This document shows positions 1 to 8,595 of a stretch of 41,814 bases of DNA, one piece after another; within the stretch, counting starts at the first letter, position 1, and every line of letters starts with the position of its first letter. The stretch lies in NCBI GenBank assembly GCA_029237735.1, contig JAQZBU010000071.1:1-41814 (forward strand), given 5' to 3'. Position numbers and translations under genes: made by a program. The stretch is from Ramlibacter sp. GTDB taxonomy: Bacteria > Pseudomonadota > Gammaproteobacteria > Burkholderiales > Burkholderiaceae_C. The notes beneath the pieces were generated by a model. That model was given only the letters and a program-made list of their open reading frames with translations, was not told the origin of the DNA and did no database searches.

Positions 1-656
1 ACCTTGAGCGAAGCGAATTTCTCGCGCATCGTGAAGGCACGGCCGCGCGGCGCGTGGCTGGGGTTGATCATCACCAGCACGAAGACCGTGCCCATGATCG
101 TGAGGGTCACCAGCAGCCCGGGAATCACCCCGCCGATCAGCAGCTGGCCGATGCTCACGTCGGCGATGATCCCGTAGAGCACCAGCGCGATGCTGGGCGG
201 GATCAGCATGGCGAGCGTGCCGGAGATCGCCACCACGCCGCCGGCCAGGCTGGGGTCGTAGCCCTGCTTCAGCATCGCGGGCATGGTGGTGGACGAGAGG
301 GTTGCGGCCGACGCGGTGCTCGAGCCCGAGATGGCGCCGAAGCCCGCGCCGGCCAGCGCCGTGGCCATGCCCAGGCCGCCGGGCACACGCCCGACCCACG
401 TTGCCGCACACTTGAAGAGGTTGTCCGCGACACCGCTCAGGATGACGAACTCCGCCATCAGAATGAACAGCGGGACCGAGATGAGCTCGTACGACCCGGC
501 GCTGGACAGAGGAGTCGTGGTGAGCACGCCCACCAAAGCGTCCCAGCCGCCGACGATGTACAGGCCGATGCTGCCCGTGATCACCAGGGAGAAAGCCACG
601 GGTGTGCCAATGGCCAGCAACACGAACAGCAGGCCGACAACGAGGACGGTGCTCAT
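1..656 (-). CDS. dctM: TRAP transporter large permease DctM (partial, C-terminus outside window)
   Basis: Membrane subunit of a TRAP transporter, which imports organic acids with a sodium or proton gradient and a periplasmic binding protein. The visible N-terminal 218 residues start MSTVLVVGLL and show several hydrophobic helices and typical DctM motifs: SVPLFILMAEF, the small-residue stretch GAISGSSTASAATL and the proline motif IPPSIALVLYGI. The gene runs off the left edge, so the C-terminus cannot be judged. Its ATG overlaps the stop of the upstream dctQ gene by four bases (ATGA), which indicates translational coupling. It follows two CoA-transferase-type genes in the same direction, so the cargo is probably a carboxylate later handled as a CoA ester; that link is an inference. 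The binding protein is not visible here and may lie further left. Confidence 0.93.
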   Translation of the reverse strand, partial: MSTVLVVGLLFVLLAIGTPVAFSLVITGSIGLYIVGGWDALVGVLTTTPLSSAGSYELISVPLFILMAEFVILSGVADNLFKCAATWVGRVPGGLGMATALAGAGFGAISGSSTASAATLSSTTMPAMLKQGYDPSLAGGVVAISGTLAMLIPPSIALVLYGIIADVSIGQLLIGGVIPGLLVTLTIMGTVFVLVMINPSHAPRGRAFTMREKFASLK

Positions 657-1252
657 TCCGCGCCTTCCGTGCCGGAGATCGGCGGCAGCGCCAGCACCTC
701 CTGGCGAGTGCTCAGCGACAGCAGGTAGCCGATCGCGTTGAGGAACAGGCGCACGCTGAGCAGGCCGAACCCTACCGGCAGGAAGATACTCACGGTCCAG
801 GTCGGTACGGCGAGCCCGCTGCTGGATGTGGCGGCGGTGCGGAAATCCTCCAACGTCACGCCGGCGGACATCCACGCGGCGATCGCGAAAGCCGGCGCGG
901 CCAGAAACGAGGCTACGACTTCGAATGTGTAGCGCGTGTCACGCCCCACGTAGTTGTGCAGGATGTCCACGGCCACGTGCGAGTGCGCACGCAGAGTGTG
1001 CGAAACCGCGAGGAAGAACAGGCCCGGCATCAGGTAGCTGGAGACGACCTCATAGGACCACTGCAGCGGCGCGTTGAAGAAGTAGCGCATGGATACGTCG
1101 GCCACCACCAGGCACATCAGCGCGAACAGCATGAGCGAGCCGAGGCCCACGAGCGCGCCGTCGACGATGTCGAGCGCACGACGCAGCCGGGCATAGACGC
1201 CCGATCCGGCGCCAGGTTCCAGGTTTTTCATCAAGCTGTCTGTCTCCACCAT
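653..1252 (-). CDS. dctQ: TRAP transporter small permease DctQ
   Basis: Four-helix small membrane subunit of the TRAP transporter, partner of the DctM that follows. The protein is 199 residues from the chosen ATG (MVETDSLMKN). It shows the DctQ signature near the second helix (VADVSMRYFFNAPLQWSYEV), followed by LMPGLFFLAVSHTLRAHSHVAVD, which matches the family pattern of a conserved histidine-rich loop. The reading frame stays open far upstream, but that part is arginine-rich and lies inside the preceding gene, so it was excluded. An alternative start is the ATG at 1231 (MKNLEP), which has GGAG 12 bases upstream. The gap to the upstream racemase-like gene is only 13 bases, so the genes are probably one transcript. 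Confidence 0.9.
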   Translation of the reverse strand: MVETDSLMKNLEPGAGSGVYARLRRALDIVDGALVGLGSLMLFALMCLVVADVSMRYFFNAPLQWSYEVVSSYLMPGLFFLAVSHTLRAHSHVAVDILHNYVGRDTRYTFEVVASFLAAPAFAIAAWMSAGVTLEDFRTAATSSSGLAVPTWTVSIFLPVGFGLLSVRLFLNAIGYLLSLSTRQEVLALPPISGTEGAE

Positions 1253-1265
1253 CGTCTTTTTTGGA

Positions 1266-2420
1266 CTACACAGCGGCGGCGAGATCGCTCTCGGCAACGC
1301 CCCACTCCAACGCCCATTCCCGTGCATCACCGTCCATACCCGGTGCCGACGGCTCGGCCACGGGCGAATCGCTGAATCGCGGCGCGGGTGCGGGCTGGGT
1401 AACGCCGGCCACCGTGATGAAACCGGCGCGCGCACGGTGGTGCGGATGCGCCGGGGCTTCCTGCGGCGAGAGCACGGGCGCGAAGCAGCCGTCCGTACCT
1501 TCGAGCGCTTCGCACCATTGCGAGCGCGTGCGCTGCCCGAAGATGGCGGCGAAGCGGGCACGAAGCTGCGGCCACTGAGTGCGGTCGTCGAAGTCGGGCA
1601 GGCCGGAAACGTCTACGCCCGCGCCCTGCAACTTGTCCACCAGCACCTGGCGGAACTTCTTCTCGATGGGCGCGATGGATATGTACTCGCCGTCCGCGCA
1701 GCGATAGACGTCGTAATAAGGTGCGCCCGAGTCGAGCAGGTTCGTGCCGCGCGGGCCATCGTGCAGGCCGGCCGCGTGCAGTCCGTAGAACGGCGTCATG
1801 AGCGCGTTGATGCCGTCGACCATCGCGGCATCCACCACCTGTCCCTTGCCGGTGGCGCGGGCGCTGAGCAGGGCCGCTAGCATGCCGAAGGCCAGGAACA
1901 TCGACCCGCCCGCGTAATCTCCGAGAAGGTTCAGTGGCGGCGTGGGCGGCGCGCCTTCGCGCCCGATCGCGTGCAGCGCGCCGGCCAGCGCGATGTAGTT
2001 GAGGTCATGGCCCGCCACGCTTGCCAGCGGCCCTTCCTGGCCAAAGCCGGTCACGCGCCCATAGACCAGGCGCGGGTTGTCCCGCAGGCACACATCGGGC
2101 CCGAGGCCGATGCGCTCCATCGTCCGCGGCCGGAAACCTTCGATGAGGCCGTCGGCACGGGCGACGAGGGCGCGGGCGAGCGAAAGGCCCGCCGGCTGCT
2201 TGAGATCCATCTTCAGCGTGCGTTTGCCGCGCAGGAGCAGGTCGAACTTCGGCGGCCGCTCGATGCCCAGGCCGCTCGGCTCGACACGATCCACACGAAT
2301 CACCTGCGCGCCGAGGTCCGCCAACAGCATGCCACACAACGGCCCGGGGCCGACGCCGACGAGTTCGACAATGCGCAGGCCCGCGAGTGGGCCGGTCCGC
2401 GCGGCCGCCGGCGCGGTCAC
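1266..2420 (-). CDS. CaiB/BaiF family protein, alpha-methylacyl-CoA racemase-like
   Basis: Predicted acyl-CoA racemase or CoA-transferase of family III, 384 residues, cytosolic. The start ELVGVGPGPLCGMLLADLGA is closer to alpha-methylacyl-CoA racemase than to formyl-CoA transferase. The two catalytic acid/base positions of the racemases can be seen: His in VAGHDLNYIAL and Asp in LLGDYAGG. No insertion or frameshift is seen. The start is a GTG with a strong GGAGGT seven bases upstream, overlapping the stop of the preceding CoA-transferase gene (GTGA), so the two genes are coupled. In this context it may epimerise a 2-methyl-branched acyl-CoA or exchange CoA during use of the TRAP substrate. 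The exact substrate cannot be read from the sequence. Confidence 0.88.
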   Translation of the reverse strand: MTAPAAARTGPLAGLRIVELVGVGPGPLCGMLLADLGAQVIRVDRVEPSGLGIERPPKFDLLLRGKRTLKMDLKQPAGLSLARALVARADGLIEGFRPRTMERIGLGPDVCLRDNPRLVYGRVTGFGQEGPLASVAGHDLNYIALAGALHAIGREGAPPTPPLNLLGDYAGGSMFLAFGMLAALLSARATGKGQVVDAAMVDGINALMTPFYGLHAAGLHDGPRGTNLLDSGAPYYDVYRCADGEYISIAPIEKKFRQVLVDKLQGAGVDVSGLPDFDDRTQWPQLRARFAAIFGQRTRSQWCEALEGTDGCFAPVLSPQEAPAHPHHRARAGFITVAGVTQPAPAPRFSDSPVAEPSAPGMDGDAREWALEWGVAESDLAAAV

Positions 2421-3637
2421 TGGGTGACCTCCGCGCGCGGCGCGCCTTGCCGGGCCGCGCCGCTGGCGACCAGCGCTTCGATTTCAGCCGCGCTGAAACC
2501 GGCCTCGCCCAGCACTTCCCTGGTGTTTTCTCCCAGGCGCGGCGCCGGCAGCGGCGCGTCGGCCGTGCTGTTGGCCCACTTGATGGGCATGCGCATCGTT
2601 CGGATCGTGCCTTCGCTCGGGTGCTCCACAGTGGTGAAGAATCCGGTAGCCTCGAGGTGCGGATCGTGCAGCACGCTTTGCAAATCGTGCATCGGCATGA
2701 ACGGCACGTCGGCCTGCTCCAGCAGGCGCATCCACTCCGCCGTTGTGCGCTCCTCGAAGATGCGCGAAAGCGTGCCGTACACGAAGTCGATGTTGCGCGA
2801 GCGGTTGGCGAAGGTGGCGAAGCGCTCGTCCTGGGCCGCAAGCGCCTCGCGGCCGATCGCCTTCAGGAAGCCCTCCCACTGCTTGTCGTTATAGACCAGC
2901 GCGCAGATGTAGCCGTCGCTCGTGCGGTAGGGTCGCCGCTCGGGCGAGAGCTGGCGCGCATACCCGCCGCCGTCGAGCGGTGGCTCGTAGGTGAGCCCGC
3001 CCATATGGTCGCCAAGTACGAAGGCCACCATGGTTTCGAACATCGGGATGTCCACCCGGTCGCCTCGGCCGGTGCGGCCGCGCGCCAGCAGGCTGGCGAG
3101 GATGGCACCCACGGCCGTCTGCCCCACGATGCGGTCGGCCATTGCCGTAGGCACATAGCGGGGAATGCCGCCTGTCGCCCGGGCAATGAGGTGGGGCAGC
3201 GTGGCGGCGCCCTGGATCAGGTCGTCGTAGGCCGGGCGGGCGGCATAGGGCCCGTCCTGCCCGAAGCCGAACAGGCCCGCGTACACGATGCGCGGGTTGA
3301 TCGCCGATACCGCCTCGTAGTCGAGCCCCAGCCGGGCCATGGCCTGCGGCCGCACGTTGTACATGAGCACATCCGCATCCGCGAGCAGCCGCTTCAGCGC
3401 CTGCGCGCCGGCGGGGTGCTTCAAATCAAGCACGACGCTACGCTTGTTGCGATTGGTGTTCAGGAAGATCGGGCCCATGTCCTCGTGCCGGGCCGGGCCG
3501 ATCTGGCGCACCAGGTCGCCGTGCGGTGACTCGACCTTGATCACGTCCGCGCCCATGTCGCCCAGCGCCTGCGAGGCGAAAGGTCCCATGAGCACCGACG
3601 TCATGTCGATGATCCTGATGCCGTGAAGAGGTCCCAT
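2417..3637 (-). CDS. CaiB/BaiF CoA-transferase family protein
   Basis: Family III CoA-transferase, 406 residues, moving CoA between acyl-CoA and a free carboxylic acid. The N-terminus MGPLHGIRIIDMTSVLMGPF carries the usual nucleotide-binding-like start, followed by GADVIKVESPHGD and NKRSVVLDLKHPAG, which are standard family blocks. The position of the catalytic aspartate of the family falls in the RPAYDDLIQG region. The ATG at 3637 was chosen because AGGAG lies 11 bases upstream. The longer open frame to 3886 overlaps the divergent promoter and lacks family similarity. It is the first gene of a minus-strand operon with the racemase-like gene and the TRAP permeases, and it faces an MFS carrier and IclR regulator on the other strand. 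It probably activates the imported acid. Confidence 0.9.
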   Translation of the reverse strand: MGPLHGIRIIDMTSVLMGPFASQALGDMGADVIKVESPHGDLVRQIGPARHEDMGPIFLNTNRNKRSVVLDLKHPAGAQALKRLLADADVLMYNVRPQAMARLGLDYEAVSAINPRIVYAGLFGFGQDGPYAARPAYDDLIQGAATLPHLIARATGGIPRYVPTAMADRIVGQTAVGAILASLLARGRTGRGDRVDIPMFETMVAFVLGDHMGGLTYEPPLDGGGYARQLSPERRPYRTSDGYICALVYNDKQWEGFLKAIGREALAAQDERFATFANRSRNIDFVYGTLSRIFEERTTAEWMRLLEQADVPFMPMHDLQSVLHDPHLEATGFFTTVEHPSEGTIRTMRMPIKWANSTADAPLPAPRLGENTREVLGEAGFSAAEIEALVASGAARQGAPRAEVTQ

Positions 3638-3776
3638 GGGGCCGTGCGCTCCTGTTCGTGTCCTGCGGTTGCCCGGCGCGATCGGCACAGACCACGCAGA
3701 GTATTCACGGTATTGGACAAACCATACATGGGGAAAACCATATCGGCGGGCGTTCATGCACAAGTACACTTCATTC
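3638..3776. promoter_or_regulatory. Divergent promoter region with AAACCATA direct repeats
   Basis: This 139-base gap separates the CoA-transferase operon (minus) from the MFS gene (plus), so it must hold both promoters. It is clearly more AT-rich than its surroundings. Two exact copies of AAACCATA start at 3719 and 3735, 16 bases apart, with CATGGGG between them. Direct repeats at such spacing could be an operator, for example for the nearby IclR protein. The assignment is inferred only from position; no promoter hexamers of convincing quality were found. Confidence 0.35.
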
Positions 3777-5030
3777 ATGACAAAGAACGTCGCCACGGCT
3801 GGCGTGGCGTCTACGCCCGCGCGCGCGCTGGGGGTGCTGGCGCTGTGCTTCTTCTTCAATTTTGTCTCGCGTGGAATCGGCGACACCTACATGGTTTTCC
3901 TGTTGCCATTGCAGTCCCAGTTTGGCTGGCAGCGCGCCCAGATGACCAGCGTGTATTCCACCTTGATGCTGGTCGCCGGGCTGGCCTCCCCTGTCGCCGG
4001 CCTCGTGTTCGAGCGTTTCGGGCCGCGCGTGCTGTATGCGGGCGGCGTGGCACTGCTCGGCGCCGGCTACCTCATCGCGAGCCAGGCCACGCAGCTCTGG
4101 CACTTCTACGCCGGCATCGGCGTTTTCGTCGGGCTCGGCGGCGGTGCCGTCGGCATGGTGCCCGCAGCCGCCCTGCTCAGCTGGTGGTACCGCGGGCGCA
4201 TGAGCAGCGCGATCGGGGTGGCCTACGCGGGCTTCGGCTGCGGCTCCCTCGTGATGGTGCCGCTGGCGCAGGCGCTCATCGACGCGGGCGGCTGGCGCGA
4301 AGCCTACGCCTGGATGGGCATCGCGCTTTTCGTCCTGTGCTTCGCCGCGCTATGGCTGCCGTGGCGCGCGATCACCGCGCCTCGGCCGGCCCCCGAATCG
4401 CGGCCGCACGGCAGTGACGCGCCCCGCCCCCTGCGCGCCGCGTTCGCGCAGCGGCGCTTCTGGCTGCTTGTGCAGGTGATGTTCTTCACCGCCCTGGGCA
4501 TGTACCTTGTGATCGTCCAATCGGTGGTCTACCTCGTGGACGTGGGCTTCACACCGCTGCAGGCGGCCACTGCCTTCGGCGCAGCCGGCATGCTGTCGGT
4601 GGTGGGCGTCTCGATTTCAGGCTGGTTCTCGGACCGCTTCAGCCCGCGCAAGGCCGCGACGATCAGCTTCATCGGCACCGCGCTGGGCGTCGCGATGCTT
4701 TACGCGCTGACCTACCGCGCGAGCGAAGTGCTCCTCATCGCCTACGTGCTGCTGTTCGGCGTGTGCCAGGGCGCGCGCGGCCCCGTCGTTGCAGGCCTCA
4801 GCGCGCGCATGTTTGCCGGGCCCGGCCAGGCGACCGTGTACGGCGCCATTTATGCGCTGATGTCGATCGGCACCGGCCTGGGGGCGCTGCTCTCCGGCGC
4901 CCTGCACGACTGGACGGGCGGCTACCGCGCGGGGTTCCTGCTGGCCCTGGTCGCGATCGCGTTCGCGGCCGCCCCGTTCTGGATGCCGGGCAACGCGCTC
5001 GTGCTCGATGACAGCGGACCCATTACCTAA
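3777..5030 (+). CDS. MFS transporter, probably carboxylate carrier (12 TM)
   Basis: Major facilitator superfamily carrier of 417 residues in the inner membrane. Twelve hydrophobic segments can be traced, divided by a charged central loop around residues 200-220 (ITAPRPAPESRPHG). The GLVFERFGPR block after helix 2 and SGWFSDRFSPRKAA after helix 8 fit the family's repeated loop motif. The overall style is that of the monocarboxylate/oxalate-formate branch. The ATG at 3777 (MTKNVATAG) was chosen because helix 1 begins about 15 residues later; an ATG at 3756 is a possible alternative, and neither has a clear Shine-Dalgarno sequence. The gene overlaps the downstream IclR gene and is divergent from the CoA-transferase operon, so both halves probably belong to one catabolic unit. 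Confidence 0.85.
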   Translation: MTKNVATAGVASTPARALGVLALCFFFNFVSRGIGDTYMVFLLPLQSQFGWQRAQMTSVYSTLMLVAGLASPVAGLVFERFGPRVLYAGGVALLGAGYLIASQATQLWHFYAGIGVFVGLGGGAVGMVPAAALLSWWYRGRMSSAIGVAYAGFGCGSLVMVPLAQALIDAGGWREAYAWMGIALFVLCFAALWLPWRAITAPRPAPESRPHGSDAPRPLRAAFAQRRFWLLVQVMFFTALGMYLVIVQSVVYLVDVGFTPLQAATAFGAAGMLSVVGVSISGWFSDRFSPRKAATISFIGTALGVAMLYALTYRASEVLLIAYVLLFGVCQGARGPVVAGLSARMFAGPGQATVYGAIYALMSIGTGLGALLSGALHDWTGGYRAGFLLALVAIAFAAAPFWMPGNALVLDDSGPIT

Positions 5031-5799
5031 ACTTGCCAGGAATGCCACACCCGTGAACGTCAAACAAGCCGCCAACGTCCTCGACCTGCTCGAGTTCTTC
5101 GCCACTCATCGACGGCCCGCGAGCCTGGCGGAAATCGCCAAGCATTTCGAGTGGCCGCGTTCGAGCACCTTCAACCTGCTGGGCACCCTTGCGGGTCGTG
5201 GCTACCTGTACGAGCCCAAGTCCCGAGGCGGCTACTATCCGACGCCGCTGTGGTCCACGATAGTCCAGCAGATCGAAAACGCGGACCCGATTCCCCAGCA
5301 GCTTCACGGGCTGCTGAAGGTGCTGGTCCAGGAGACGGGTGAGACCGCGGTGCTGGCTGCGGCGAGCGGGGCCTGTGCGTTGTTCGTCGATTCCGTCGAG
5401 GCGCCGCACGCGATTCGCTATACCGCCAAGCCCGGCAAGCTGATCCCCCTGCACGTCACGGCGACGGGCCGTGCGCTGTTGTCGCAGATGGCGGCCGCGG
5501 ACCGCGCGTCCATCCTGCGCCGCGCGACGTTCGAGCGCTACACGCCCACCACGCTGATGAGCGTCGCGGCGGTGGAGAAGGAAATCAAGAAGTCCCTGGA
5601 GCGCGGCTGGTTCGAAGGCAATGCCGAGTTCACGACCGACCTCGGTGGCGTCGCGGTGCCGCTGGCGATGCCTCACCGGCAGTTCGCCGTGCTGGTGGCC
5701 GGCCCGATGTTCCGTGTGAAGGCGCGTTCGGCCGAGCTGGCGAAGATCATGACGCGCGAGATCGCGCGACACCTCGCGGACAGCAGCAAGGAAGCATGA
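5008..5799 (+). CDS. IclR family transcriptional regulator
   Basis: DNA-binding regulator of 263 residues. An N-terminal winged helix-turn-helix occupies about residues 20-75 (ANVLDLLEFFATHRRPASLA, then AEIAKHFEWPRSSTFNLL). A C-terminal effector-binding GAF-like domain follows, with the conserved IPLHVTATGRALLS block. The ATG at 5008 overlaps the end of the MFS gene by 23 bases. A GTG at 5053 (VNVKQAANVL) has AGGA upstream and would remove 15 poorly conserved residues. IclR proteins usually control the adjacent catabolic genes in response to an aromatic or organic acid. Here the likely targets are the MFS gene and the divergent CoA-transferase/TRAP operon. Confidence 0.9.
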   Translation: MTADPLPKLARNATPVNVKQAANVLDLLEFFATHRRPASLAEIAKHFEWPRSSTFNLLGTLAGRGYLYEPKSRGGYYPTPLWSTIVQQIENADPIPQQLHGLLKVLVQETGETAVLAAASGACALFVDSVEAPHAIRYTAKPGKLIPLHVTATGRALLSQMAAADRASILRRATFERYTPTTLMSVAAVEKEIKKSLERGWFEGNAEFTTDLGGVAVPLAMPHRQFAVLVAGPMFRVKARSAELAKIMTREIARHLADSSKEA

Positions 5800-5833
5800 C
5801 CGCGCTGGCTAAACTGAGGGCCGGGAGACCATC

Positions 5834-6124
5834 ATGCCCACGAAACTCTTCACCAGCGGCCGCATCAGGAAGGCCGTGTACGACTCCGCGTCCAGGCAGC
5901 TGGACCTGCATTGGGACAACAAGTCCATCCTGGCCTACAAGCACGTTCCCGAAGAGGTGTACCGTCGGCTGTGCAGCGCGCCGAACCCGGCGACGTACTG
6001 GGAGGACCGAATTGCCGACGAGTACCCGAAGGGCACGCCGATGAGTTCCGGCAAGGATGCGGATGGGCCAAAGAAGCTGAGCGACCTCTTCGGCGGCGGG
6101 GATGAGCCGCCTGATGGAACATAG
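5834..6124 (+). CDS. KTSC domain small protein
   Basis: Small cytosolic protein of 96 residues with a KTSC-like domain in residues 10-65. It has the family layout: a first strand ending in Y, an alternating strand pair (LDLHWDNKSILAYKHVPEEV) and a helix (YRRLCSAPN) before YWEDRIADEYP. The C-terminal 30 residues are charged and glycine-rich (GGGDEPPDGT) and probably disordered. The domain is known in lysyl-tRNA synthetase-related and phage or stand-alone proteins, but no biochemical role is established. The start has GGGAG seven bases upstream. The gap to the IclR gene is 34 bases, and DUF6494 follows after 31 bases. Confidence 0.75.
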   Translation: MPTKLFTSGRIRKAVYDSASRQLDLHWDNKSILAYKHVPEEVYRRLCSAPNPATYWEDRIADEYPKGTPMSSGKDADGPKKLSDLFGGGDEPPDGT

Positions 6125-6155
6125 AGCTTTCGATATTCCACGAACGGAGTGCAGC

Positions 6156-6362
6156 ATGGACCAGGAAGTCTTCAACGCCAGCCTGCGGAAATTCCTCAAG
6201 ACGGTGGGCGTGAATTCTCAACGCGAGATCGAGCAGGCCGTGGCGGCGATGATCCAGGCCGGCGCCATCGCGGGCACGGAAACGTTTCCCGCGACGATGA
6301 CGCTGGACGTTCCCGGGCTGAAGCTTCATGTCACTTTTGCCGAAGACGTGAAGCTGCAATAG
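6156..6362 (+). CDS. DUF6494 family small protein
   Basis: Protein of 68 residues that matches the conserved proteobacterial family DUF6494. It starts MDQEVFNASLRKFLKTVGV, then has SQREIEQAV and ends in a short beta-rich tail (LKLHVTFAEDVKLQ). Its function is unknown. GGAG lies seven bases before the ATG. It sits between the KTSC gene and the APC permease, all on the plus strand, but 179 bases separate it from the permease, so co-transcription with the permease is uncertain. Confidence 0.75.
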   Translation: MDQEVFNASLRKFLKTVGVNSQREIEQAVAAMIQAGAIAGTETFPATMTLDVPGLKLHVTFAEDVKLQ

Positions 6363-6541
6363 CGGCGCGACACGCGCGCAGCGCGGCCCAAGCCCGGTCC
6401 TACGCCAGGCGTAATCCTCATCCGACAGCCGCCTGCGCCGGTATGGGCTCAACATCCGCGCTTCACCCAATTCACTTCCTGCAGCATGCAGTCTCAAGAA
6501 GCTGGCTCGGCAATAAGACGCCGACCCCGGGGGGCGGCGGC

Positions 6542-7948
6542 ATGAAGCCGGCCTTTCCGGGACCCGCGCGCGTGCTTGGGCTGCGCGAGGCCATCATGAT
6601 CATCATCGGCATCGTGATCGGCGCGGGGATTTTCAAGGCGCCTTCGATGGTCGCCGGCATGGCTGGAAGCACCTCGTGGATGTTCTTTGCCTGGGTCCTC
6701 GGCGGCATCGTCTCGCTGATCGGCGCCCTTTGCTATGCCGAGCTGACCACGGCCTTCCCGAGCGCCGGCGGCGACTATCACTTCCTGCGGCGCGCGTACG
6801 GGCGCCCGATTGCCTTTCTGTTCGGCTGGGCCCGTTTTTCCGTCATCACGACGGGTTCCATCGCCTTGCTTGCCTTCGTGTTCGGTGACTACCTGCAACA
6901 GGCAGTCCCGCTCGCCTTGCCGCCCGGCTGGGGTGCCGCGGCCTATGCGTTGGCCGCGATCCTCGTGCTGTGGGCCGTGAACGCACGCGGAATCAGGGCC
7001 GGTGCGTCCACCCAGACCTGGCTCACGGCACTCGAAATCGGCGGACTGCTGCTGGTGTTCATCGCGGCTCTCTGGCTGGCCGCCGGCGCGCCGGAGCCCG
7101 CCGAAAGCGCGGGCACGGCGGCCTCGGGCCCAAGGCTGTCCGCCTTCGGCATGGCGATGGTGTTCGTGCTGCTGACCTACGGCGGCTGGAACGAGGCTGC
7201 CTATATCAGCGCCGAGATCAAGGACGGCCCGCGCAACATGGTGCGCGCACTGGTGATCTCGATCCTGGCGATCACGTCGCTCTACCTGCTGGTGACCTGG
7301 GCCTACTGGTATGGGCTGGGCCTGGAGGGCATGGCCAGGTCTGAGGCCCTGGCGGCCGACCTGCTGGGCAAGGCCTTCGGGGCTTCGGGCAGGATGGCGA
7401 TCGCCGTGCTGGTGGCCATCGCGGCGCTGACCTCGATCAATGCCACGATGATCGTGGGGGCGCGCACCAACTATGCAGTCGGGCGCGACTGGACGGCGCT
7501 GCAGAAACTGGGGCATTGGGACGGCGAGCGCGGGACGCCGGCCAACGCAATGCACCTGCAGAACGCGGCCGCTGCGCTGCTGGTCCTGATGGGGGCCTGG
7601 ACCGGCAGCGGTTTCCGCTCGATGGTCGAGTTCACGGCGCCGGTGTTCTGGCTGTTCTTCCTGCTCACCGGGCTCGCGCTGTTCCTGCTTCGACGGCGCG
7701 AGCCTGAAGTGCATCGGCCCTACCGCGTGCCGCTGTACCCCGTCCTGCCGGCCCTTTTCTGCGCCACGTGCACATACATGCTGTGGTCCAGCCTGTCCTA
7801 TGTGTCCAGTCAGTCGCTGGGCGGAACCAATGCGGCCTGGATCGGGGTGGCCGTCCTGGCGATCGGCGGCGTCCTGTTGCTCGTCTTGCGGCTGGTGCCG
7901 GCTCCCGTGACCGCGAAGCAGCCCCGGGGCTCGCAGCGCATTTCCTGA
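6542..7948 (+). CDS. APC family amino acid permease
   Basis: Inner-membrane amino acid transporter of 468 residues. Helix 1 carries the hallmark GIVIGAGIFKAPS, whose broken-helix glycines bind the substrate backbone. The PSAGGDYHFLRRAYG loop and the SAEIKDGPRNMVRA block, located after helix 6, are typical of the amino acid-polyamine-organocation family. About twelve hydrophobic segments are visible. The open frame extends upstream through the preceding small gene, but homology begins at MKPAFPGPARVLGLREA. A G-rich stretch precedes that ATG. The methyltransferase gene follows after 13 bases with a perfect ribosome-binding site. Substrate specificity cannot be read from the sequence. Confidence 0.87.
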   Translation: MKPAFPGPARVLGLREAIMIIIGIVIGAGIFKAPSMVAGMAGSTSWMFFAWVLGGIVSLIGALCYAELTTAFPSAGGDYHFLRRAYGRPIAFLFGWARFSVITTGSIALLAFVFGDYLQQAVPLALPPGWGAAAYALAAILVLWAVNARGIRAGASTQTWLTALEIGGLLLVFIAALWLAAGAPEPAESAGTAASGPRLSAFGMAMVFVLLTYGGWNEAAYISAEIKDGPRNMVRALVISILAITSLYLLVTWAYWYGLGLEGMARSEALAADLLGKAFGASGRMAIAVLVAIAALTSINATMIVGARTNYAVGRDWTALQKLGHWDGERGTPANAMHLQNAAAALLVLMGAWTGSGFRSMVEFTAPVFWLFFLLTGLALFLLRRREPEVHRPYRVPLYPVLPALFCATCTYMLWSSLSYVSSQSLGGTNAAWIGVAVLAIGGVLLLVLRLVPAPVTAKQPRGSQRIS

Positions 7949-7961
7949 AGGAGAGCTTCAC

Positions 7962-8570
7962 GTGAATGTACTGAAACCCGTCCCCCCGTTCACAGGCGGG
8001 TGCCTGGTCGGCCGCCGCCTGGTGCTCGGCGCGCCTTTCGCTTTGCTCCTGCCCGCGTCGCACGCTTGCGCGCAGACGACCGAAACCCCGCCCAAGCTGG
8101 ACGTCCCCTACGTGCCTACGCCCCAGGTGGTCGTCGACAAGATGCTCAAGATGGCCAGGGTGCGCCGCGGCGACATGCTGTATGACCTGGGCTGTGGCGA
8201 CGGGCGCATCGTCGTTACCGCGGCCAAGAATCATGGCGCTCGTGGCGTGGGCATCGACATCGATCCCAGGCGCATTGAGGAAGCCAGGCAGAACGCCGAG
8301 CAAGCGGGCGTGACCGACCGGTGCGAGTTCCGGGTGGAAAACCTGTTCGAGTCGGATTTCTCGCGGGCCACCGTGGTCACGCTTTACCTGCTGCCGGACA
8401 TCAACCAGAAGCTGCGTCCCCAGCTTTGGCGGCAGCTCAAGGCCGGAACCCGGGTCGTCTCGCACGCCTTCAACATGGGCGATGAATGGCCGCCCGAACG
8501 CACCGAGCGCGTGGCAAATAGCACGCTGTATTCCTGGACCGTGAGGCCCGCGCACAAGAGGCGCGTCTGA
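7962..8570 (+). CDS. Class I SAM-dependent methyltransferase with signal peptide
   Basis: Protein of 202 residues. The GTG start is fixed by AAGGAG nine bases upstream. Residues 1-37 look like an export signal (GRRLVLGAPFALLL, then a probable cut near ACAQ), with a twin arginine at 18-19. The mature part has the Rossmann methyltransferase motifs: motif I DLGCGDGR at 75-82, the acidic end of strand 2 (GIDIDP), and VVTLYLLPDINQKL near motif IV. Similar proteins with leaders are common in betaproteobacteria, but the substrate is unknown. SAM is not expected in the periplasm, so either the leader is not cleaved, or it anchors the enzyme, or the prediction is misleading. The gene is probably co-transcribed with the APC permease. 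Confidence 0.85.
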   Translation: MNVLKPVPPFTGGCLVGRRLVLGAPFALLLPASHACAQTTETPPKLDVPYVPTPQVVVDKMLKMARVRRGDMLYDLGCGDGRIVVTAAKNHGARGVGIDIDPRRIEEARQNAEQAGVTDRCEFRVENLFESDFSRATVVTLYLLPDINQKLRPQLWRQLKAGTRVVSHAFNMGDEWPPERTERVANSTLYSWTVRPAHKRRV

Positions 8571-8595
8571 AGCGAAGCGGCCGCCGAGACGTGAA

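Noticed and set aside
54..3529. Long open frames antisense to the CoA-transferase, racemase-like and TRAP genes
   Set aside because: They are arginine-, histidine- and alanine-rich with no domains or ribosome-binding sites; this is usual for high-GC DNA opposite real genes.
6363..6541. Possible riboswitch or leader RNA before the amino acid permease
   Set aside because: The 179-base gap has some GC-rich complementary segments, but no known riboswitch core could be recognised.
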